Origin: Gnetum montanum
Taxonomy: Eukaryota; Streptophyta; Gnetopsida; Gnetales; Gnetaceae
Reading direction: 5' to 3'
Assembly: GCA_015680685.1 (NCBI GenBank)
Contig: MNCI01025445.1
Span: forward strand, 47,054 to 111,053
Length of the DNA: 64,000 bases
The number at the start of each line of letters is the position of its first letter. Positions within the stretch are counted from its first letter, which is position 1. A program made the translations under genes and the position numbers. The notes under the pieces were generated by a model. The model was not told the origin of the DNA, made no database searches, and was given only the letters and a program-made list of their open reading frames with translations. Below are positions 44,743 through 57,377 of this stretch, one piece after another.

Positions 44743-46790
44743 TATTATAAACTATTTAATTAAGTACTTTACCAAGTTGTATTAAGGTTGTGAATGTTGG
44801 ACCTTATAAGCATAAACCTCTATTACTTGATTAACCACTAATTGCAGGTCACATCAAATTTCTATGTGTTGTATTCCTAAGTCATGTGTTGTAAGGATTT
44901 CTTAGAGAAGACCTTCATACTCCACCATGTTGTAAGTGCAAGTGAATACAAAGTGATATGTGAAGGGTTAGATCTCCGTGGAGGGAAATATAATAACTAT
45001 AGTGGTGCTACCCCCTTGAGTGGTTGAAGCTCTAACAAAATGCTACCCCATAGTTGTAAGGCACTTGACTAATGCTAGTAACATGTTTATTTGTCAATTC
45101 TAGATCTATTGTTGCTTGGTTGTAGATGGGTGGAGATGTGAGTTGTGTGACTATAGCTTGACCTTTTGTTGAGGCTGATAAAACATAATGTACATCAAAC
45201 TCTACCATTATTACTTTTCATCGTACAATATGACTACTCTTGTAGATGTTCATTATAATTTCTTGGAGTACATTATTCTTACAAATGATGTTGAATTGAC
45301 TATAGAAAAGGTAATGCCTCCACTTCTTAACTAAGAAGACTAAGGCAAGGTAGTGTTTTTTCACATTATTGTTCCACATTATTGTATTTTTATTTGTGGG
45401 CTACTAATGCATAGCTTAAGTAGTAAACCAGGATCTATAGACCATCATCTCACTTTTGGAAAAGTAGAGAAGTGATGGATGTGCTAGAAGTGGTAAGGTA
45501 GATGTAAGAGGGTTTATCTCCTTGCGAAGGGTGAAGCGTAGGACATTGCACTAGCTCTTGCTTAATATTATTAAATGCTTATTGGCATTGAGCTATCCAC
45601 TCAAAGTGGGCTTATTTCTTGAGCATATGTTGCATTGGTTGTAACTTATTGGTTAACTATGCAATGAACCTACATATGAATTGCAATATACCTTGTAATA
45701 CTCATATCTCCTTAAGGTTGGCTAGGGGTGCTAAGTTGGTTATGGCCTTGAAGTTGTTGGGGTCTATGGGTATTCCTTCTTTGGATACTACAAAATTGAG
45801 CATTCATCCCATTTTGATGCTAAAAACATACTTCTTGGTGTTCAACATAAGATCATGTTTTAAGTAATGTTTTAGCACTATGTCTAGATCATTTGCATGG
45901 TTTTGAGATGCCTTGGACTTAATTAATGTAATTGTTGAGCAAGCTTATCTTGTAATTCCTAAAGATGTATGTCATTATGCCTTAGTAATTTGCTGCTATA
46001 TTCTTGAGTCCAAAGGGTATCATGATGTAAGAAAATGTACCCTAGGAGGTCATAAAGGTCATGTTGACTTAGTGCTTAAGGTTGATCCTAATCTAGTTGT
46101 AACCCAAGAACCCATCCATGAATGATAATGATGCTTGACCAACTATGGTATTGATAAGTTGATTAATACTAGGAAAATGGAAGTCATCTTTAATGGTTTC
46201 CTTGTTCAGGTCCTAGAAGTCTATGCAAATGCATATACTTTCATTTTTCTTCGGCACAACTATGATGTTGAAAACCCAGTCTATATAGTCAATAGCCTAG
46301 ATGAAACTAGCTGTGTAAAGGTTTTTGATTTAATCATAGACAACTAATGCCACCTTATGCCTAACCTTGCACATCTTCTATTTTACTAGTTTAATGCAAG
46401 GGTTGAGGATAATGTTATGCTATATGAGCTAAGGCTCTAGGCCTAGCATGTTCTCATATCACCATGCCTTGATGTTATTGTTTAGTACCTTAGCAATGTC
46501 TTGGACATATTAGGAATCTAACGATGAGCTTAGCTTTAGCATTTTTCCCTTTCCACTGGGTGTTGTTATAGGGATATCAACAAGGGGATCCTCTATGACA
46601 TCCCCTACCTCTAGATCAAGAACCTTGACTAGATGGTTAGGGCAATCTAGTGGTGCCTCTATAGATGCTATGTGTTCATTGTAGGCTATAGGCTCAAGGT
46701 CAAGGAAATGTGGTTCAATGTATCACTTGATATCACCATGAGACCTAGTTAGAACCAGAGATGAGAGAACCTACTCATGGATAGCCATGT
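44743..46790 (-). pseudogene. Element C pol, N-terminal part (RT, first RNase H)
   Basis: Minus-strand fragments match B's pol: the extension (DLEVGDVIEDPLVDIPITTP near 46600), RT (IPFGLKNI near 46020; KMG..LSF..SKEGI equivalent near 45780-45830), and the start of the second RNase H up to the insertion (NLVKYLIK next to 44743). Heavily mutated; the YLDD motif is not recognisable. It joins the piece at 22639-24020 across element B. Confidence 0.7.
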
Positions 46791-46799
46791 TGTACTCTT

Positions 46800-49323
46800 G
46801 CAAAACAAACTAGAAAAACATTAAGCAACACATATCTTAACCAAGTTAATATGCATAAATGAACAAAAAGAAATGCAATGAAAATTTGCCTTAGCATGCA
46901 ATAGAGGTTATAAAGAGGGATAACCATGTATGTGTGCTAGTTTTTGGCCTTAGTATGCTAGACATGCCAATTTTAGGTCCTAGAAAATCATAGTTGCATC
47001 AAATGCATCAATTTGAAAAAGGCTAGCTATGATTAGGAAATGAAATTAACTAAGGCATTGATTGGGTAATGAAAGGTCAGAAATTTTGACTAAGTGTAAG
47101 TGACTATGCTCCCACCAAAAAATAAAAGTTTTTGGCTATTTGTCGAGCATAGTCCCAGGTAGATGGGTTATTAAATAACCTTCAAAGGGTATAAAAGTGA
47201 ATTTTAGTGTGGGTAAGTTATCATTCTCAAACTTGAAAAACTTAAAATCAATTGCACAAACTTGCTATTGTTGCCATGCACTACCAGTAGAAAGCGTAGT
47301 TGGATCAAGATGATGTGTCGAAGTGGACACCTACATCCAAGATTAGCAAATGTGGATGAGGGGGAATGGTGATTGGGCTACCTACCACAAGCATGCATGG
47401 AAGAGAGGAGGTTATTGGTTTCTACCATATACCCCAACTATGCTCACCCCTTTGCCATTTTTTATTATTTGATTTTCTACACTAAGGGTTTGGGTCATAG
47501 ACACTATTTAGTGTCATATCATGACACCCTACCATGGAAGGGGTCACCACTACCATGTGCTATTGGCCACCATGACTAGGGAAGGGCATACATGATGGAA
47601 AGGATTTCATAGCCATCATTTTAATTTAGGGTATGTGCAAGGTTTTTCCCTTTCATCTTTGGGCCATAGTTTATTGGGTTTCATAGTGTGGGGAACAAAT
47701 GGGATTGAGTTTTGGAGATGTACCTACAAGGGATTTCTTAGTGGAAGTCAGGGCCAAGGAGTAGCCTACTACTAGGGCAAGGGCCATGATAAGAGTTCAG
47801 CTAGTATTCTTTTCTTATTTTCTTTTAAAAGAAGAATCCTATTTTGATGGCCTCAGTAGGAGTTTGAAAATTTTATGTATGATCATTACAGGGCAAAGGA
47901 TGTAGCAGGGGATGCAACATAGAATTCGTAGCATAGTAGGCATAGCAAGGTTTTCCTTGCATCCCCCCTTTTCTTTTTGTTTTTGTAAAATTTCATAGGT
48001 GGGGCATGTGAAAGGGTCATGTGCATTGGGGGTTCTAGTAGTTTGTCTACTTTTCACTTTTTCACTTTTGGTGGGGTTTGGATATGACCATAAGCCTTGC
48101 CATGTTATTTAGCCATGGGGGATGTAGCCGCAGTTGCAACTAGGTCCAGAACATTGATACTTTCTTTGTCCATTTTTTTTCTTTAGGATGCACAGGAGTT
48201 CATTCTTGCATTCCCTCTTTTAAGAAAAAGGAGCTTTTGCATTTATGGCATGGGGATAGTGAGGGTCATGAGGGACATGAGTAACATGAGGGGTGCTACA
48301 CCTTGTGGCATGGCCTTAAGGGTTGTAGGGACGATTGACCCCAACACACATTTTTTACACATTTTCTTTTTCTATTTGTGCATTGTTTTTCTTGCAATGG
48401 TAGTGATGAGGTAAGGCATGGAAGGGTGCATGCCACTATGGTAGGGTGCAACACCCAAAGGATGGTAGGATGGTGAGCATGAGCATAGGGTGTGCAGGTT
48501 GATGTAGGGCATACGGTATGTAATGTGTGGTAGTCACAACAGGTGTGACACTCGATGCCATAGCAACATGTGGAATGGACAACATGGTGGAAGTAGTGAT
48601 TCCTAGAGGATGGTAGGGCATGATGCATGGAGAGAGCATTTGCGTAGTGGCCAAAACTTTGTTCTGCATAGGCCACAACCAAGAATATGTTGCCTCTCTT
48701 GGAGGTGCAATTCATGCCAAGTGACTTGCAAAATGGCATGCTTGGGAGCTATTTTTTTTGGGACTACGTTCTATAGAGAGCATAGTCACAATGCCCAAAG
48801 TCAGAAAACTTTTACCTCCATTTTTGCACTACACTCTCTATAGATGTTTCCTAGAGTTAGAATTTTTTTGTGAGAATTTTGGACTATGCTCTCCATTGTG
48901 ATAGTCTAGAGTTAGAAAAATTTTGCAATTTTCAAACCACATTATCTAGAGTTAGAGAAATTTTGCAAAGAATCCTGTAAATTTTGCATAATGCTAACCT
49001 TGTGAAGTGTACAAATGTTGATCATGCAAACTACAACAATGCTAAACCTATGAGAAAATGATGATGCTAAACCTATGAAACCTATGAAATGAAATGATAA
49101 TCTTATGCAAACATGCTATATCGTAGTGAGCACTAGGCACGTCAAATAAGTCACTTGATGTCCTATACCTACAGGGCCCCAAAGGGCATTGCTAAATTGA
49201 GAAAAGTTCTATTAATTAATGTTATATTATCTTAACTTTACTAAACTTAATTTAATATTTTTATGTTAAATTTTGTATCTATGTATGTATACTAATACTT
49301 TATTTATTACTTAATTGTTGCAG
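46800..49323 (+). other. Element C spacer: decayed pre-RT repeats, antisense gene 5' end and intron 1
   Basis: By position this should hold C's pre-RT repeats, antisense promoter, exon 1 and intron 1. I see TTTTGGCCTTAGTATGC-type remnants at 46950-46980 and a TATAAAA near 47190. A TTGTTGCAG acceptor at the end introduces exon 2. Exon 1 itself is not recognisable. 48750-48970 has repeated ACTATGCTCT and TAGAGTTAGAAA words. Nothing else can be supported. Confidence 0.4.
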
Positions 49324-49404
49324 AGTGCTGCTAAAGCCTATTTTGGTTATCATGGAGCTCATGGGAATTTTGTGCTTCATAAGCAAGCTTATTTCCAACA
49401 CACT

Positions 49405-50421
49405 TGCACCCACTACACTACCACATGGCACTTGATCCACATTTTAGGCTAACTCTAGCCCTATAAATACCCTAGAAACCCAGTGGTTACATTCCTAGAT
49501 GATTGGAATTCGCCAATGTTTGGCATTCCCAAACAGTTGGCATTTGTTAAATGTCGGCATCTCCTAGCGGTTACATTCTTGGACCATTGGCATTCCCCAA
49601 GTGTTGGAATTCTTTAATTATTGGCATCTCCCAGCGGTTACATTCCTAGATCATTGGCATTCCCCAAGGGTTGGCATTCTTTAATTATTGACATCTCTTA
49701 GTGGTTACATTCCTGGACCATTGGCATTCCCAAGTGGTTGGCATTCCTTTGATGTGAGCCTTTTTAAGCACTTGGAATTTGGCATTCTGGCATCTAGGCA
49801 CTAAGCTTCATGGGTGAATGAGACCCATAGCACACCACACCAACAGAGAGGTAGAGTTGCACATCACGACCCACTATAGCCCCATTGCAGCCCTATAGAC
49901 CACTATATCGTACATCACGGTGGACAACCTAGCAGGCACGGTTCATCATAACAAGTGCCATACTTCACGACCCAGCACCATTGAGGCTGTGACTATGCTC
50001 CCACTATGCTTATGGTACACTGTGTATACCTTTGTGAATTAACCATGCTTCCTCTTTTAAGGTGGTGCATTTCTATTCTCAAATTCTATTATATTTCTCA
50101 AGAATTTCTATCTGGCATTTAGTTAAATGCTTGTACTTTCTTATTGTTTCATACATATTTGCACGTTCACATCATTGTTCTCAGGCCAGGATATCCTGCT
50201 ACACTCTAGCCAAGCTGGACCCAATGCCCATGCATAACACAGTATAAACTCTTTTCACACATGATCATTTTAACATCACGTAACTCCCTCTTTGATCGAC
50301 AAGACTGTTTAGGGAACCTCGTTTTTGTTTTCTCCATCATGGCCCTCACACGGATTCGAGGTTAGGCTGTGCACTTGATAACCTCTCGGTGTTCCAGCCA
50401 CCATTGTTTTTAGATGCTATA
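49405..50421 (+). mobile_element. 5' LTR of element E (5'-truncated)
   Basis: Matches E's 3' LTR from CCACATGGCA..TTGATC onward, with TATAAAT at 49462-49468, GCATTCCC/TTGGCATT minirepeats at 49500-49790, and the end GGTTAGGCTGTGCACTTGAT..GATGCTATA. The first ~330 bp, including TGAAACACC, are missing. The terminal CA is TA. Confidence 0.75.
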
Positions 50422-50426
50422 GTTTT

Positions 50427-50444
50427 TGGCACCAGAAGGATGGC
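50427..50444 (+). other. Primer binding site, element E
   Basis: TTGGCACCAGAAGGATGG, a few bases after the LTR end. Confidence 0.65.
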
Positions 50445-50743
50445 ATGAACCATTTTTGTCTACATTTTTTATTAGCACTTAGTCAAAACTTTGGATGTTT
50501 TAGAGAGCATAACAAGTTCCCAGAGCATAGCAAGCTCCAGCATAGTGAGTGTAGCGCCAGAGTTGGCCATTATTAGCAGTTTTCAAACTTAGCATTTTTT
50601 TCTTCATTTTCATACTTAGCATTGTTTTTCTTTCATTTTTACACTTATCCATTTTCCACCTACTGGTATATTTAGTCATTTTTTTCGTTTTTAAAGTTAG
50701 CCATTTTCTACAAATAGCAACTTTCATAACCTGATTTATGAAT

Positions 50744-52750
50744 ATGAATCCAGATCAACCTTCGAAATCAATGTCTAACAAGTTTTATACCATAATCTAG
50801 CCAAAGCATGCCACACTAAGCCTTGAATAATATAATTTCATTTGTGCCAGAATCCAAGTAGGACTACTAGTAGATTACCTTGATTTGGATGCAAAATAGG
50901 ACTATGAGCAAGTCCACCAGAATGGACAAGAGTATAACCCCTCCTAATTTGACATAATCCCACTCATGGAGTCCTACCACCAGTTGTTGTCTCAACTTAT
51001 CTATGAAAACAAGAATGATGCAAGGACAACCTATGAGAAAGACTCATAGAAGGAAGAAGATGAGTTTGAGGCCCACACTCAGCATGAGAGCCCTCTGCTC
51101 ACTATCTTTCAACAACCACTCCCTATTATAGTCCCTCCTCGGTTTGGTCCACCCATCCTCTACAAGATGGTGACCATACCAATTCAACCTTCCTCGTAAG
51201 CAACTAATGCATTTTCCAAATACTATGCTCATGCAGGGGCCACCTCCCAACCCCAAACAACTCAAGTATCCTACCTCCCACCTATCTCATTGGTTTCTAT
51301 GGTGTCCATCCAACCCACTTATGTGTGGCCTACTTCGATCACCGCACCCATTACTTAGCCAACACATCAACAACCATCTACTATGATGTTAAACTAGCAA
51401 TGCCCATCCACTATGACATTAAATTGGCAATGCCCATCTACTATCATGTTAAAGTAGTAACAACTATCTGCTATGACATTAAACTGACAACAAACGTTTG
51501 CTATGACGTTAAACTGACAACAACTATCTGCTACAACGTTAAACTAGCAAACTCCAGAACCAATAATTCTGCCTTATGCTATGCAACCAACCCAAGCCTA
51601 GCCAATGCAACCAGATAGCACATCCCCAAGCTTCAATCAGGCATTCTAGCTAATCTAAAGCTTGACAGAGGAGATGAACCGACTTAAGGCTACCTCCTCT
51701 AACACCATCAAGGTGGTGGACTTCTATGGAGACGACCACATAAGTCCTACGGTACCACCGCTAACTCTTCAAACTGGGGTCCAACTACTACAATTCACCA
51801 AGTACAATGGTGAAGGCGACCCTATTGCACACTTGGTCACATTTCGATTTGAATGCCTACTCCTTCAAGCTTGGCCACATACCATCATGTGCATGTTCCA
51901 CATGTCACTCACTAGAAAGGCCTTCGATTGGTATCGCACACTCCCCAAGGCCTCAATCTCCTATTTGAAGGATCTCATAAGCTAGTTTGGGACATGCTTC
52001 AGGTACAACCTAAAGCTTGAAGCAACCCTTGATCAACTTATGCAAGTTAAATAGGGGCCTCTAGAACTCATGTCAAACTTCCTTCAATGTTGGAATGCTA
52101 CATTGAGTGAAATGCATGAACTCATAGCAGAGACACATCTATTGACCATCGTCAAAGGTGTAGTGAATGACTTCATCAAGTCCAAACTATATTATCTAGC
52201 CCCAAAGTCTCTTAGACAAGCCTTTTCCCAAGCAAAAAGGATAGAGGAAGTAGCACAAGCTATCAATGACCCAACTTATGTGGCCTACAGAAACCAACTT
52301 TCTTGCAAGCAAAACAAAATAGTAGCAATAGTGGTCATAAGCATGAAAGCAACCAATAGGGGCCCAACAGCTAAGTAATCCAAAGCCCCAACTAACAAAA
52401 CCACCAACTCTAGTACCAACTCACCTACATTGGCAACAGCCACCCCAAGGCAAAACTTTCAATGCAAGGACTGCTCAAAGTATACACCACTATGGATGGA
52501 ACCCTCTAAACTACTACAAAAAATATTGAAATCTTAGCAAATCCAACAGAAACATGTAGTGGTAATTATGCATCAAAAACATGATAGGTACTACGAACTA
52601 CTAAGGAACCCCACATTAGCAGTTCCACAACATTTTAAATTGGACCACTACTATCATTACCATCAATTGGTTGGTCACATTATAGACAACTATCGTGCTT
52701 TGCAAGATGACCTGCAGAGAATGATAGAACAAGGCCAACTGGTGATTGAC
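50744..52750 (+). pseudogene. preGag and gag, element E
   Basis: preGag begins MNPDQPSKS with YNFICARIQ as in A and B. Capsid at 51662-52010 (LTLQTGVQLLQFTKYNGEGD, KAFDWYRTLP), then LIAETHLLTIVKGVVND. The knuckle region at 52640-52700 reads YHYHQLVGHIIDNY, with both Cys lost. Stops occur throughout. A 30-bp DNA repeat occupies part of preGag. Confidence 0.75.
51378..51557 (+). repeat. Six exact-length 30-bp repeats inside E's preGag
   Basis: Six units of 30 bp, CTACTATGATGTTAAACTAG type. They belong to the TAAACT family otherwise found in noncoding spacers. Being 30 bp long they keep frame and encode a decapeptide repeat like YYDVKLAMPI. Confidence 0.85.
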
Positions 52751-52779
52751 ATGGTATGTCAATCCGACATAGACGATGC

Positions 52780-54146
52780 CTCCTATGTCATAAACTCAAT
52801 TAGTATAGGTGTCAAGCCCAAACATGTGAAGCAACCTTTTGTGATCTGTGTGCCTCCTAAAAGAGCAAAGGTCCCCATAGCCTCCACAAGCAAGAGGCCT
52901 CCCCTTTTTTTCAAAGTGCCACCTCAGGCACCTACAACACCCTTTTTAGTCAAAGTTCCAAACCAATCGACCGCTAAGATGTTAAATTTCCATGACACAA
53001 CAAAAACTCCTAAAATAACTCCTAATCCACCCTTTATCATAAAGGTGCCACAACATGATGACCCCTCACCTACTCGAAGCCCAACAATGGGAAACATCTC
53101 AATCCCTCCTCCTTCAAGGGTTCCCCCCGCTAGTAACCTAGGTAGGCCCACCAAATGGCAATGCATCACAACCCCCATTGCCGAAGCAAAGGCCACAACC
53201 AGTAAACAACAACTGAACACTAGGACCCCTACCCCCAAGCTGACCAACCAAATGAACCCCAAGTCCCCTTCCACAGAGATTTGTCTTTCAAGCCATATGG
53301 AGGAAATCAAGGCCAACATAACGGCTAATGACAAGGAATCTGTAGCTATACTAACCTAGGTGAAGGAAATGCTCAAGCAAAAGAATACAATGTTGAGCTT
53401 GTATGAGCTTGTCATGACCTCATCTACTCACTGCCAAGCATTGGTCCAGATCTTGGCCTTCATTCCTATTATGTAGGATATCCCTAGAGATGAGACATCC
53501 ATCCGTGCAATGATGTTACCCCCTACACCATAAGAATTTGGTTCATCAACCCTAGCCTTTCATGATGATGTAGTCAAAGTCAACCCCACATGAGGGGAGG
53601 TCACTACAGCTCCACTATCCATTAGCATTTGTGTTGGATAGTGTACCATATGCAAAGTACATGTTGATGGTGGTGCAACAGCAAACGTAGTCCTATACTC
53701 TATCATCGACAAGCTAGGCCTGGCAGATGAAATCTGGCCAACCAAAACCACATGTCTAAAATCCTTCAACTAATCATGTGTCACAGTCAGGGGTACAATC
53801 AACTTAGCCTTTGTGGTAGGAGAGAAATTCCCCACTAGCGTAGATTTCACCGTCATAGAGGAGATGTTATGTTTCAACATGATTCTAGGCAGGCCTTGGC
53901 TAGCCCAACTACGTGCCATCTCCTCTCCCATCCACCAAGAAATCCACCTTCCATACAAGGGTGATCAAGTTACCATCCATGGTGATAATGCTACCTCTTC
54001 AACTATTCATGACATAGACATGGCACAAGTTTTAAAAGAAGAGTTTCTTAGTGGTACACCTACGACAACCAATGCAACACCTAAGGCTAACACACCCAAA
54101 TGCATGGTTGAAACCAATAGCCTCCCAGAGGATCCTAAGGCTTGAA
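52780..54146 (+). pseudogene. Linker and aspartic protease, element E
   Basis: The linker (to ~53350) has PFVICVPPK, LFFKVPPQA, PFLVKVPNQ and PFIIKVPQ. The protease follows with a VHVDGGATANVV-like active-site loop near 53660-53690 and FNMILGRPWLAQL at 53873-53912. Stops near 53357, 53475 and 53772. It ends about 250 bp before the repeat block. Confidence 0.72.
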
Positions 54147-54409
54147 AACTCCATAATTCATGCCCAGTTAGGAAGCAACTACATGACCAAGACTTTCCCT
54201 TGGCCAAAAATGCAGGTGCCTACCTACCCTTTGCCTCCACTTGCCATGTATTTTTGACTTTCATTTACATTGCACTAGCCTATGCATTTACATTTTTCCC
54301 ACTCACTTAGATCACACATTTTTCTTTGTTTACACATTCATCAACTTAGTTTACATATTGCATTTGAAAAACATCAAACATGAAGAAAAACATAAAAATA
54401 CAAAAACAC

Positions 54410-54930
54410 ATGGCCTAAAAGGGTCTTAAACTAGCCTATGACTTGAAATGATCTAAAACTATCACTTTTTACATTACTTTTCTTTCATTCATCCATTTTA
54501 ACCTTATTTACAACAGGTTTTGCTTGATGTTGTTTTCTTTCTAGTTGATTTTTGCAGGATCTTGTAGGCACATAGCATGACCATGCATGTAGCATCACAC
54601 CTTACACAAGCAAGGTAAGCACTAGTCCACTATGACTATAAACTAGCACAGATAGTCTACTATGACTATAAACTAGCATAGATAGTCCACTACAACTATA
54701 AACTAGCACAAATAGTCTGCTATGCCTATAAACTAGCATAGCTTATCCTTGGCGCATGATGTTAAACTAGCACAACAGCTTGTCCTTGGGTCATGACGTT
54801 AAATTGGTATAACATCCACTATCCTTTATGACATTAAAATAGCATTCATTCATCTGTTGGGACTATAATCTAGTACATCACGGTCTGCTAGGGCCTAAAA
54901 CTGGGTTCACAATTTGCCAGGACTTTAAAC
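54410..54930 (+). repeat. TAAACT repeat blocks of element E
   Basis: A short post-protease block (54410-54470, GGGTCTTAAACTAGCC) is followed 160 bp later by a regular ~30-bp block at 54635-54925 (ACTATGACTATAAACTAGCA, then GTTAAACTAGCACA) like the post-integrase block of B and C. Antisense gene and pol, which should lie between, are absent. Confidence 0.75.
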
Positions 54931-54949
54931 TGGCATGTTGTTGATTTGA

Positions 54950-56074
54950 TTTGAGCACTTGCCATTGGTGAAGCCCTTGGGGCACTTGTAGCATTATTTC
55001 CTCTCACCATTCTATTAATTTTTTGGAGCACTAGCCATTAATGCGACCTTCAGAGGACTCATAGCATTGTTACCTTGGCACCTTCACTGACTTCCTGAAC
55101 ACTTGCAACTGGCACAACATTTGACACATTTGCAACATCTTCGCATCTAGCACCTGCAGCATCTTCACATTTGACATTTTCACTTGCATTTCATGTTTTG
55201 TAGTTTTCTTGTCTTCTTAAAGTTGTGTTTGTAGGATCAAGCCTTAGAGGTAGTCGTGCAGAGATGCATCTCATTGTAGAAGCAAGTCACCACATTGCTC
55301 TAATATGCATGATTGGACTGGTTGAGCCACTCAAGAGTGCACCTCCACCCCTCATCCTTATTACAACCTATGCACATTCACTCCATTATCCTAATATCCT
55401 CTTATCTCCCACATACTCATTATTTCACATCCCTCAGATGCATACACACTGTGATGCATATGGCATTCTCTTCACATGAACTGTAGAACCCATGGTTGAT
55501 GTAACATAACTTGTCCTGTAGGGAGCCTTTGTTGCATGGTCAAAGCCTAAGCAGATGTAACATGAATCATCCTTAGGAAACAAATCCCATCTTCTTAATG
55601 GCCAACTTGCAGCTAACATTAAGTAGTAAGCTGAACCCAAAGAAGGTTTTCCTCACAACAGAAAAAAAAATGGGGCAAAGAACATCCCTAGGAAAATTGA
55701 CAATGATGCATCTTTACAATTGGCCAAGCCTTAGATTGACTTTTATGTTCTCATAAAAACTCCAACAAGAGGTCAATGTTTCAGGGGTGAACCACATCGT
55801 GCCATGGTCACTATCAGCCATGCTAAATTTGCATCTTACATCATGATCCACTATTCGCATTTCATTCCCACAGATCAAATTTCATCTCTCTAGCATTTTC
55901 TATATCCCTTATCCCCTAGCATAATCGTATTCCCATAACACTCTTAATCATGATAAAATAACATCCAATCTTGTGTTAACAAGTGATGTTGGTGACATAT
56001 CTATTTTGGTGTTTTGTATTTCTTTGTCGATGTCTCTCAGGCCACTCCTCCAGACGTCAACAAAGAGGGGCCAT
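54950..56074 (+). other. 3' UTR of element E
   Basis: ~72-75 bp repeats at 54950-55190 (as in D), the shared TTTTCTTGTCTTCTTAAAGT..GTTTGTAGGA segment at 55205-55235, CAAGTCACCACATTGCTC, and a polypurine tract CAACAAAGAGGGGCCAT at the LTR edge. No gene seen. Confidence 0.65.
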
Positions 56075-57377
56075 TGAAACACCACAAAATTTTGGGTCTC
56101 AACATCACAATTGCAAATTTGGCTAAGTTTTAGAATGATGGAACTTTATTCATAGATGTTATGCTACATAGCGTAGCGTAGCATAGCACCTTCTTACGCT
56201 ATGTAGTGTAGCAGAGCATACCACCTTGTTATGTTGTGTAGCGTAGCATAGTGTAGCACACCTCTTACATTGTGTAGTGTACTACAACATAGTAGCCATG
56301 TCTATTGTAGAATAGCACCCTTTCTAGCATTACAACCAGTGTTCCATGTCCCATATGTAACATGCGACAAGCATGGTCCCATCCACTGCACCGCCACATG
56401 GCAGTTGATCTACATTTTAGGCTAACCCTAGCCCTATAAATACCCTGGGAACCTAGTCTTTACATTACTAGACCATTGGCATTCCCCAAGGGTTGGCATT
56501 CCTTAAATGTTGGCATGTCCCAGCGGTTACATTCCTAGACCGCTGGCATTCCCCAGTGATTGCAATTCTTTAATTATTGGCATCTCCCAGTGGTTACATT
56601 CTTGGACCGTTGGCATTCCCCAAGGGTTGGCATTCTTTAATTATTGGAATCTCATAGTAGTTACATTCCTAGACCATTCACATTCCCAAGTGGTTCACAT
56701 TCCTTGTATGTGAGCCTTTTTAAGCACTTTGCATTTGGCATTCTAGCATTTGGGCATTGAGCTCCATGGGCGAACGAGACCCAAAGCACACCACACCGGT
56801 AGAGAGGTAGAGTTGCACATCATAGCCCACTGCAACCCCATTGTAGCCCTATAGAACATTGCATGGTACATCGTGGTGACCAAACTGGTAGGGATGGTTC
56901 ATCACAACAAGCACCAGACTTCATGACCCAACACCACTAGGGTTGTGATTGTGCTCCCACTATGCCTATGGTACACTATGTATACCTTTGTGAATTAACC
57001 ATGCTTCCTATTTTTGGGTGGTGAATTGTTGTTCTCAAATTCTATTACATTTCTCAAGCATTTCTCTCTGGGATTTAGTTTAATGCTTGTACTTTCCTAT
57101 TGTTTCATACATATTTGCACATTCACGTCATTGTTCTCAGGCCAGGACATCCTACTACGCTCTAGCCAAGCTAGACCCGATGCCCACGCATAACGTAGTA
57201 TAAACTCTTTTCACACATGATCATTTTAACATCACATAAGTCCCTGTTTGATCAACAAGACCATTCAGGGAACCTTTTCTCCATTTTCTCCGGCATGGCC
57301 CTTACATAGTTTTAGGGTTAGGCTATGCACTTGATAACCTCTTGGTGTTCTAGCCATTGACATTTTTAGATGCTACA
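56075..57377 (+). mobile_element. 3' LTR of element E
   Basis: 1,303 bp from TGAAACACCACAAAATTTTG to GATGCTACA. GTAGCGTAGCATAGCACC minirepeats at 56160-56310, TATAAAT at 56435-56441, GGCATTCCCC minirepeats at 56470-56710. The right flank is GTGGG. The left flank is lost, so no duplication can be tested. Confidence 0.82.
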
